Shown: piece by piece, positions 60,701-64,000 of the stretch
Layout of the letters: every line of letters begins with the position of its first letter
Numbering within the stretch: the stretch's first letter is position 1
Notes under the pieces: model-generated
Database searches by the model: none
Seen by the model: only the letters and a program-made list of their open reading frames with translations
Told to the model about the DNA's origin: nothing
Made by a program: the position numbers and the translations under genes
Assembly: GCA_030220185.1 (NCBI GenBank)
Contig: JASPKZ010002337.1
Coordinates: 1,831,501 to 1,895,500 of the forward strand
Direction of reading: 5' to 3'
Source: Diploptera punctata
Taxonomy: Eukaryota; Arthropoda; Insecta; Blattodea; Blaberidae
DNA: 64,000 bases

Positions 60701-62144
60701 GTAAGGATTTAATTATGAAGAGTTTCCAACAACACTATATTAATTCTTACCATAAGTAATGTCACGAGTGAATTTATCTAGAGATTTTTTTTCTTCAAAT
60801 GCCCCAGGTTTGTCTTTCGACATTCCTGGTTTCTCTCCTGGCATGGCGCCTGGAAGGCGGGGTTACGTTGCCCCGATGATATGATGGGTGATGATAATGG
60901 TGCGCCAGGAGAGTCCCTAATCCTAAGCTTAACCTAATATGAATATGAATGACGATGATTGCGATGGCCATATGATTTCGGGGACTGTTTGGGCCTGAAA
61001 GTTTTCCTGGCATTTATCTTACAGGTGAGGAAAAACCCCGATAAAACCTCACCCAGAAAAACTGTCCCAACCGGGGATCGAACCCGGGCCCGCTGCGTGA
61101 CAAGGCAGCACGCTACCCTGAGACCACAGCGGTGGACTATCTAGAGAATTTAGAAACCAAGAGTGGCATTTGTTAGGACTATTTAATGAATAAAATTAAG
61201 TTGTTTACTCAAAAGTCATTATTTAAATATAGTTATTTTAAAATACTTATACATTTAATGAAACGGAGATATTTGAAACAAATCAGTAATGTGAGGTTAT
61301 GTATATTCACTGAAACTTGATCATATTATTTGTTGCCAAATAGGAACGCAATATTGTAAGAATGCACGCAGAAATAATGAATCATCAAATTGTATATTAT
61401 AATCAACATTATAGGTTATTCATTTATTTTTTTTAAATAAACAACTGAGTAAGATCGCGAAATCTGTTCATTATTTGTTATATTCAATGTATTTGTTGAA
61501 GAAAAATAATGCTGTGAGCTGTTCAGAATATTAAAAAGGAGAAGCAGGAGCTGTTAAAGAGAAATCGATAAAGAGCGAGGCGAAACACGACTGTCATTGG
61601 TTGTAAAACAAAATTCATTGAAACGTGATTGGTCATTGACTGCCATTTGGGGCATGAGCTAAATAGCCAAATTAAATATATTAGTTACCTTGAGAATTAA
61701 GTGGAGGACAAATTTGTGTACCATATTATTTAACTATCCCTTAATATTTCATTTATTTAGGCGTAACAGCGCACGCCGTATATTAGCTACTATTAATATA
61801 ATAACTACGTAAATTTTTGTATCTCAAATTGTATTATTTTTTGTTTATCTTTGAACTGTACCCGAGTTTAAGCTGCTGCTGATTCGGGCATATTCAAAAC
61901 ATATGTGCTTACATTAAGGGTAAATAAATAAAATATGATAAATAAATACGTTCTTGGATTCCATCCTAAATTTAACACCAACTCAATTGATTACTAAATT
62001 TAACCGTTTCTACATATTATGTTGACCAGGATATTTGCTCGCTGATGCCGGATACGATGTGTGGATGGGGAATTCAAGAGGAAATATGTATTCCACAAAT
62101 CACAGCAAAATTAGTCCAATGTATCCATCATTCTGGTCTTTCAG
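44402..62144 (+). CDS. Lipase 2: acid/gastric-type lipase, first three exons, continues past the window
   Basis: Exons 44402-44488, 55163-55364 and 62030-62144, phases 0, 1, 2, identical to lipase 1, with exon 3 exactly 115 bases in both. The product starts with a signal peptide, then the AB-hydrolase lipase segment (QHGYPAEMHTVTTGDGYILT), a normal oxyanion-hole FLQHGLLSSSVDW, and LLADAGYDVWMGNSRGN. All three exons are open and match the family consensus better than lipase 1 does. Exons with the catalytic triad should lie to the right of 64000. Secreted or lysosomal lipid-ester hydrolase by family. Introns are about 10.7 and 6.7 kb, filled with transposons. Confidence 0.92.
44489..45470. repeat. 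Unassigned intron, old repeat in the middle
   Basis: No gene. 44840-45350 shares short phrases (CTCTAGCGGCC, AAATCGGACAATTAG, AAATTCGCTCTAGCGAC) with 1115-1640 and is probably the same old non-autonomous element. Confidence 0.4.
45471..45948 (+). mobile_element. Helitron-like non-autonomous element
   Basis: Starts TCTAATATATAAAAATCAAT after an A and ends GCACGCCGGGTATTAGCTAC before a T. The TC start, the A/T insertion context, the GC-rich 3' segment about ten bases from the end and the absence of TIRs fit Helitrons, although the last base is C where CTAG is usual. Internal phrases (ACGCTTAAATGGCTTA, GCGACAGCATATGTTTAT) are shared with 52763-53595 and 60333-61790. Confidence 0.72.
46072..46386. 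repeat. Hairpin repeat split by a SINE
   Basis: GGATCGGTTTCACCAACAGA GGTAAC on the left pairs with GTTACCTCTG-type sequence ending TTGGTGAAACCGACCC on the right. The same palindrome is uninterrupted at 5495-5600. Confidence 0.8.
46135..46330 (-). mobile_element. SINE-B, truncated, with target-site duplication
   Basis: Minus-strand body without the tRNA head (ends GGGGACCATT), flanked by an exact 13-base duplication TAATGCATAGCAT (46122-46134 and 46331-46343). The target is near the tip of the palindrome. Confidence 0.92.
46515..47050 (-). mobile_element. TAA-flanked TIR element, copy 2
   Basis: Ends CAGTGAGCAACAAAA and ATGTTGACCAGTG, with TAA on both sides (46512-46514, 47051-47053). Inverted relative to copy 1 and alignable to it over most of its length, for example CTATTGGTACTCATGAGACA against TGCCTCATGAGTACCAATAG. 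Confidence 0.8.
46718..46987 (-). pseudogene. Conserved element ORF, C-terminal fragment
   Basis: Minus strand, open 89 codons: KIKPNELTQKISAMEKRYQG, KWNANMLADYCWTIKRDAKY, SRKSTFLTF. The first about 40 residues (FSNMYSEFLHHAQ...) are from non-coding element sequence. The SRKSTFLTF end is probably the natural C-terminus of this ORF family. Confidence 0.7.
47060..47335. repeat. Repeat related to 5395-5621
   Basis: Shares TAATGTAAACAAAC, TTTTCATTGGT and TAAGAAAATGTA with the repeat into which the Tc1 element inserted, so it shows what that site looked like before insertion. Confidence 0.5.
47340..47685 (+). pseudogene. RTE-like LINE 3' end
   Basis: Plus strand, short: RTGEWRRLHNSELRSLYRK, a small deletion, then open MGDERRAWKLLVGKPEGKRP, GRSRMRWENNINYDLREVD, RAAMNLRVR, stop (47455-47664), then GTGCCAGTGAGTTAGTTA. 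Confidence 0.85.
47810..48430. mobile_element. Partial copy of the 7690-10003 element
   Basis: Matches 7752-8110 (GTATATTACGATGCGAG hairpin, AAATAATAAATAATAGTAAA, TTCAAATAAAGTTCAGTTCA) and then 9445-9600 (ATAGAGGGCAGTGGTTTTAC, TTAGGTTGGCAACACCGAGA) without the LINE. It therefore shows the uninterrupted order of that element. TIRs are not seen here. Confidence 0.72.
48431..48861. other. Unassigned, possible decayed element ORF
   Basis: A stretch near 48470-48600 reads EQVVKILAEFTGKSAWAINS AWSEMVNKGHHHG on the plus strand without a clear family. It may belong to the preceding element. Confidence 0.35.
48862..49044 (+). CDS. Small ORF of unknown function
   Basis: 60 codons, MDSVECGLFCGYHAAGQPKL, TRGRRLSPLTPFKFRSNAEE, ILNLIYEQILKIIRRMAEDL, stop. 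The composition is protein-like (Cys/Gly start, basic middle, amphipathic helix at the end) and the local GC is higher than the surroundings. An AATAAA lies at about 49196. I do not recognise the family. It could be an exon of a retrocopy or part of an unknown repeat, so treat it as hypothetical. Confidence 0.35.
   Translation: MDSVECGLFCGYHAAGQPKLTRGRRLSPLTPFKFRSNAEEILNLIYEQILKIIRRMAEDL
49045..49877. other. No recognised feature
   Basis: Contains a poly-C run of 13 at about 49495-49507 and a GC-richer patch at 49245-49345. An 86-codon frame at 49441-49701 crosses the poly-C and has no family likeness. Confidence 0.4.
49878..50961 (-). mobile_element. TAA-flanked TIR element, copy 3 (longest)
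   Basis: Left end CACTGGTCAACAGTGGTTTT GTTGCCCTTGATAT; the right end read inverted begins CACAGCTTTACAAAA and includes TTGTTGCCCTGGATAT. Right flank is TAA (50962-50964), left flank GAA, so the duplication has mutated or the left end is off by a base. It contains the longest version of the conserved ORF. Confidence 0.7.
50102..50512 (-). pseudogene. Conserved arthropod element ORF, 136 codons open
   Basis: Minus strand, inside copy 3: MKDEHFIKVMTVPESEAWKS, FVLVVENFLGNYKVPNCKEI, MSIKLHFLHSHLGRFPDNLG, NYSDEQGEHFHQDLKVMEER, YQDRWDRHMMADYCWSLKRD. Just upstream, one frame off, lies SFKYICRKFSKLSMEKLKGG IFDGHKIRQL, so the true ORF is longer and broken by a frameshift near 50513. Invariant-looking H and D residues (HFLHSHL, EHFHQD, YCWSLKRD) suggest a structured, possibly metal- or nucleic-acid-binding domain. 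I recall such ORFs in many arthropods without an assigned function. Confidence 0.65.
50962..51539. other. Unassigned, with a tRNA-like scrap
   Basis: A B-box-like AAGTTCGAATCCC at about 51110 followed by TTTACAGTCAGGAAT suggests a decayed SINE head. Otherwise nothing recognised. Confidence 0.4.
51540..51835 (+). mobile_element. SINE-D, diverged
   Basis: Plus strand: CACCATGCCTTGGTGCACAG at the head and GGTTGAGAAAACCAGCTATA in the body, both matching the inverse of 35023-35368. Confidence 0.65.
51836..52068. other. No recognised feature
   Basis: AT-rich intron sequence. Confidence 0.45.
52069..52352 (-). pseudogene. RTE-like LINE 3' end
   Basis: Minus strand, with a (CTTA)n tail at 52069-52092 and the open 69 codons MGNERRAWKLLVGKPEGKRP ... 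RAAINLRVR. 5' truncated at SRRLRWAG. Confidence 0.9.
52353..52762. repeat. Unassigned then ATT-rich array
   Basis: 52353-52595 shows no feature. 52610-52762 is imperfect ATT/ACT repeat. Confidence 0.6.
52763..53595 (+). mobile_element. Helitron-like element, best copy
   Basis: Starts TCTAATATATAAAATGAATG after A, ends GTATTTGCTAG before T. A small hairpin (ACACCGGGTGT) sits just before the CTAG end, as in Helitrons. 833 bp, no Rep/helicase ORF, so non-autonomous. Internally it repeats a TCATTTATG..AAGAAGATCG unit at about 53250 and 53410. Confidence 0.8.
53640..54245 (-). pseudogene. LINE-2 C-terminal region
   Basis: Minus strand, close relative of the 19271-20480 copy. MNHLNYLGCDISFNYDNDIT, KVAKFQGICGTIKRSLNNKT, AVPVLLYGSEAW are open (54152-53940), then broken to the same 3' end at GACCTAATCCATGAATGCAG. 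The 5' end dissolves into an ATT array. Confidence 0.87.
54250..54785. repeat. 530-bp compound ATT/GTT/AGT microsatellite
   Basis: Long (ATT)n blocks with GTT and ACT variants, then (GTA)n of about 25 units at 54643-54718, then (ATT)n of about 18 units. Poly-Asn, Ile and Val frames on both strands are artefacts. Confidence 0.95.
54786..55162. other. No recognised feature
   Basis: AT-rich intron end with a short ATT patch at 55030-55075 before the lipase 2 exon 2 acceptor (TGGAATTGTAG). Confidence 0.5.
55163..55364 (+). CDS. Lipase 2 exon 2
   Basis: 202 bases, 67 codons plus one, followed by GTAAGT. It encodes PKLVTQHGYPAEMHTVTTGD, GYILTMHRIPYSPKYPNEEA, HRPVVFLQHGLLSSSVDWVI, MGPDKSL. It has the canonical HGL oxyanion-hole motif that lipase 1 lacks. 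GD replaces the usual ED after VTT. Confidence 0.95.
55586..55673. repeat. 46-base direct tandem duplication
   Basis: AAGTAATTTTGGCCTAAGGT ... TAACTAAATTC occurs twice (55586-55627 and 55632-55673), identical by eye, period 46. Confidence 0.9.
55690..56215 (+). pseudogene. Mariner-superfamily transposase remnant
   Basis: Plus strand: ARSPDLTPLFYYLWSHMKSL, IYETSLASEEDVLGQVIVAE, DRIYQNMVQKYRICVDD. Same transposase type as 402-863 (SPDLNPLDFYVWGHLKSEVY), with the catalytic-region D replaced by F (TPLFYY). No TIRs identified. Confidence 0.7.
56216..56510. other. No recognised feature
   Basis: Unassigned intron sequence. Confidence 0.4.
56511..57135 (+). mobile_element. TIR-bounded element with Crypton-like ORF (copy 2)
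   Basis: Same order as 10074-10795: hairpin AATAGTATATTACGATACAA ... GCATACTATT, TGGTCGATGTGACTAATTTT, ORF start, and inverted GAGTCACATCGACCAAAAAA at 57111-57130. Shorter because of an internal deletion inside the ORF. Confidence 0.7.
56854..56985 (+). pseudogene. Crypton-like ORF, deleted copy
   Basis: MEGVMVDDREIEEAWRVGCS, ALIPEKSKERYKLVYKTFKK, then a jump to the 3' non-coding part. About 60 codons present in copy 1 (WLNEKGVQINEKNLLAYF...) are deleted here. The two copies agree at nearly every residue before that point. Confidence 0.6.
57140..57840. mobile_element. M2 non-autonomous element, copy C
   Basis: CATGCCCCAAATGGTAG, CAACCAATCACAGTCGTGTT, TTTCAAACATCGCCGTTC and the end AATGCCACTCTTCATTTCCA in the same order as copy B. 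It lies immediately after the Crypton-like copy 2. Confidence 0.75.
57841..58569. other. Unassigned sequence
   Basis: Opposing frames at 58000-58273 (about 75 codons) show no known family. No repeat recognised. Confidence 0.4.
58570..60115 (-). pseudogene. LINE-5, 3' half with long open frame
   Basis: Minus strand. 274 open codons (60075-59251): MQRGLDLLEIYCRNWGLTVN, VSKTKTMTFKNG, HFEYLGTTLKMNGKWKKHID, MYAAMVRPVMHYGSEIWGFQ, RRRELQKIGMGWIWEKGTEN. After a break, MRICPMCGNFEDEIHILGKC NYLEYWRRQLLPERF (59180-58953) carries a CxxC..H..C zinc knuckle. It corresponds to the RT thumb and C-terminal domain of a jockey/CR1-like LINE. The 3' UTR contains CCGTACGTGC-type sequence near 58660 and an AATAAA-like signal, and ends in a short (CTA)n tail at 58578-58592. 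Sister copy: 24915-25890. Confidence 0.87.
60116..60332. other. No recognised feature
   Basis: AT-rich intron sequence. Confidence 0.45.
60785..61137 (-). mobile_element. SINE-B variant B2 with target-site duplication
   Basis: Minus strand, full length, flanked by TATCTAGAGA (60775-60784 and 61138-61147). Contains the B2 module GGAAGGCGGGGTTACGTTGC. The target is an M2 end (GTGAATTTATCTAGAGA..), so the SINE is younger than the M2 copy. Confidence 0.9.
61140..61675. mobile_element. M2 non-autonomous element, copy D (inverted)
   Basis: GAATTTAGAAACCAAGAGTG GCATTTGTTAGG at the left and TGGGGCATGAGC at the right, the inverse of copies A-C. All the main internal blocks are present. Confidence 0.78.
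61791..62029. other. Intron end before lipase 2 exon 3
   Basis: No repeat recognised. The exon acceptor is TATGTTGACCAG. Confidence 0.5.
62030..62144 (+). CDS. Lipase 2 exon 3
   Basis: 115 bases, phase 1 in and 2 out, donor GTATGT. With the G of exon 2 it encodes (G)YLLADAGYDVWMGNSRGNM, YSTNHSKISPMYPSFWSF. GYDVWMGNSRGN is the family consensus. The remaining exons, including GHSxG, are outside the window. Confidence 0.94.
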
Positions 62145-62949
62145 GTATGTAGGACTGTGATTTTAATCAAAATAATTGGATAAATTTATGACAAATTAAT
62201 GTCATCAGGAAAAAGCGTTATGAATAATTGTGCAACAACACGTCACTTATTTAACCTTGTTCTTAAGTAGGCCTACTGCATGTTCCACTTTCTTTGGCCG
62301 TGCTTTTAAGGCCTAATTTTCATTTTTATATTGATTCTAGTAATAAAATTTAGCAGTAATTTACTATGGTTATTAGCCAGGTATGCCTAACAAATAAAGA
62401 ACTAATTGAAAAGTATATTAAGTGCGGATTCCAGTTAAAAAGACAGTATATAGAATTTCGAATAAAACACATTAAAATTCCGTTAAGCAGGAAATGCATA
62501 AACTAAATGAAATCTAATCTAAATTTCAGAGGATGCTAGAGCCATTTTTTGATAATGGCTTAATGTAAATTCCCACTCCTAATGGTCGGATTTTAGCCTA
62601 TTGATATTCTCAGGATACCTTTCTTGTTTTACTTCAATGGTACATATGCAGTTTCATTGCAAATGGTGGAGATCACTAGAATTTTTTATTTCACTTCAAG
62701 TGAACTCAAAATTTGTTTTTTTTTTTAACGATTTTTCTTGTTAACGAACTTAACCTTATTTTTATAATTGATTGCTATACCGATTTTGGTTACGAAAAAA
62801 AGGAAAAATTCAGCCCACATAGTGTAAAAAAAAACATTACTATATACATACATATGTGTATATGCACTTACATACATACACACACACACAAACTTTTCCC
62901 ATGGTCATCGGTTCCTATTAAGTAGGATCAATGAAGCTTGGTGAACATT
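62145..62949. other. No recognised feature
   Basis: Start of lipase 2 intron 3. Simple CA/TACA repeat at about 62840-62890; a 70-codon frame there is an artefact. Confidence 0.5.
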
Positions 62950-63345
62950 TTTCGTCACTTCATGACTCGTGAATTTATCTAGAGGATTTGGAAATCAAGA
63001 GTGGCATTTGTTAGGGGCTATTTAATGAATGAAATTAAGCTGTTTACTCACAAATCATTATTTATATATAGTTATTTTAAAATATTTATATATTTAAAGT
63101 AAACGGTGATGTTTGAAAACAAATGACAAATGTTTGGTTATGCTTTTTTTGTTCATCCACTGCAACCAGATCACATTATTTATTGCAAATATTAAAAAAG
63201 AGGATATTTCTTTAATATGATAAACAGAAGTAGATAAATGTCGAGGTGAAACACGACTGTGATTGGTTGTAAAACAAAATTCATTGAAACGTGATTAGTC
63301 ATTGACTCCCATTTGGGGCATGAGCTAAATAATCAAAAATATTTT
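62950..63345. mobile_element. M2 non-autonomous element, copy E (inverted, shortened)
   Basis: GATTTGGAAATCAAGAGTGG CATTTGTTAGG at the left, TTTGGGGCATGAGC at the right. The middle is shorter than in copy D. Confidence 0.75.
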
Positions 63346-63399
63346 ATAAAAACAATCTCATCAGCTTCATTTCCCTCGGAATTCGCTGAAAGGTAAATA

Positions 63400-63725
63400 A
63401 TGTGTAGCTACATAACAGTGAGCTAAATGATCTTTATAGGAAACCAGATATAACAAGTAGAGTTAAGTCTCGTAGACTGCGATGAGCAGGACATCTGGCA
63501 CTAATAGGGAATAAAAAAGGGGCATGAATGCTCCTTGTTGGAAAACCAGAGGAAAGCGCCCAGCATTCATGCCCAGAATGAGGTGGGAGAATAACATTAA
63601 CTCTGATTTGAGGAAATTAGATTATACAGGGATGACTGGAAAATATTACTCAAGATAGAAAGTATGGACAGCTTATATCCGCGCGGCCATGAACCCATGA
63701 GTTTGATAGTTGCTAGTGAGTTAAT
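63400..63725 (+). pseudogene. RTE-like LINE 3' end, decayed
   Basis: Plus strand: LHNSELNDLYRKPDITSRVK SRRL, then broken GKPE..RPAF.PRMRWENN and YIRAAMNP. Ends GTTGCTAGTGAGTTAATTG. Confidence 0.75.
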
Positions 63726-63733
63726 TGCTTAGC

Positions 63734-63734
63734 G

Positions 63735-63808
<74 letters not shown>

Positions 63809-63825
63809 TGTATTTATTTATTTCG
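63734..63825. repeat. (CA)n-(TA)n-(TTTA)n microsatellite
   Basis: CA, then TA, then about 14 TTTA units, next to the SINE head at the window end. Confidence 0.95.
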
Positions 63826-63859
63826 TCTATATATTACCGGTACATGAAAGAAAAATTAA

Positions 63860-64000
63860 CGCCTCAACCAGGATATGAACCCGACACCTCTGACTTTATA
63901 CGTTAGCGCGATACCATCTTCGCCACTTAGGCTCCCAGTACAAACTTATTTTTTTTTTATTTCCTTATATACAATTCTCTGCCATACGAGGCAGCGGGAT
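63860..64000 (-). mobile_element. tRNA-derived SINE, another family, cut by window edge
   Basis: Read on the minus strand: CCTAAGTGGCGAAGATGGTA TCGCGCTAACG, then a B box GGTTCATATCC (about 63880). A tRNA-like promoter with no canonical acceptor stem. Only the part to the window edge is visible. Confidence 0.55.

Larger units (their letters stand above)
60333..61790 (+). mobile_element. Helitron-like element carrying two insertions
   Basis: Start TCTTTGTATATAAAAATGGA after A, body phrases ACGCTTAAATGGCTTACCCT and CGACAGCATATGTCTATATT, end GCACGCCGTATATTAGCTAC before T. Between body and end sit a SINE-B2 (60785-61137) and an M2 element (about 61140-61675). Confidence 0.65.

Noticed and set aside
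1..64000. A novel multi-gene system or gene cluster
   Set aside because: Outside the lipase pair every long frame could be tied to a transposon family, a simple repeat or chance. I see no co-oriented set of unknown genes.

Overview
This is a repeat-dense stretch of insect nuclear DNA, AT-rich, with long introns and GT..AG splice sites. The only host protein-coding sequence I can support is two tandem genes of the insect acid/gastric lipase family (alpha/beta-hydrolase, lysosomal or secreted), both on the + strand. The repeat content (RTE-like LINE tails, several tRNA-derived SINEs, Tc1/mariner, hAT, Helitron-like copies) would fit a large polyneopteran genome such as a cockroach or termite. 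That placement is a guess from general impression, not something the sequence proves.

Lipase 1 occupies 7577-40005 in eight exons (7577-7666, 13484-13682, 17964-18078, 24658-24898, 29747-29905, 33784-33868, 35706-35848, 39858-40005). All junctions have AG/GT and compatible phases. The reading starts with a signal peptide and carries GHSMGS (nucleophile elbow), YSEND (acid) and, in the last exon, SHLDF (catalytic His). A one-base shift inside the last exon puts that His out of frame, and the usual HG oxyanion-hole dipeptide reads HT. The copy may be a degenerating paralogue, or the last exon may hold a sequence error. Lipase 2 begins at 44402 (signal peptide exon), continues at 55163-55364 (normal QHGLLSSS oxyanion motif) and 62030-62144, and runs off the right edge. 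Its exon lengths and phases match lipase 1, so the pair arose by tandem duplication.

Almost everything else is transposon-derived. 1-7.2 kb: mariner-like remnant in a TA microsatellite, RTE fragments, SINEs, foldbacks, and a full-length Tc1 element (5622-7178) with an open DD34E transposase. Intron 1 (7.7-13.5 kb): a 2.3-kb TIR element interrupted by an RTE LINE that is itself interrupted by a SINE, a second element with a Crypton-like ORF, and a mariner with about 100-bp TIRs. Intron 2: a TIR element holding a hAT element with an 8-bp target duplication, holding a SINE; a mariner inserted in a foldback; two large hairpin elements; a tRNA-Tyr-like pseudogene. Introns 3-7: fragments of several LINE families (their 3' ends often run into trinucleotide arrays), SINEs, a pogo/Tigger pseudogene, and a decayed endonuclease/reverse-transcriptase LINE. 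The 40-44.4 kb spacer and the lipase 2 introns hold a TIR element family with TAA flanks and a conserved arthropod ORF, Helitron-like copies, more LINE/SINE copies and a 530-bp compound microsatellite.

Family labels used here (SINE-A to D, LINE-2 to LINE-5, M2, TAA element) are local names. I found no operon, CRISPR array, bacterial system or complete novel gene system. The best candidates for something undescribed are the TAA-flanked element family and the TIR-bounded element with a tyrosine-recombinase-like ORF.
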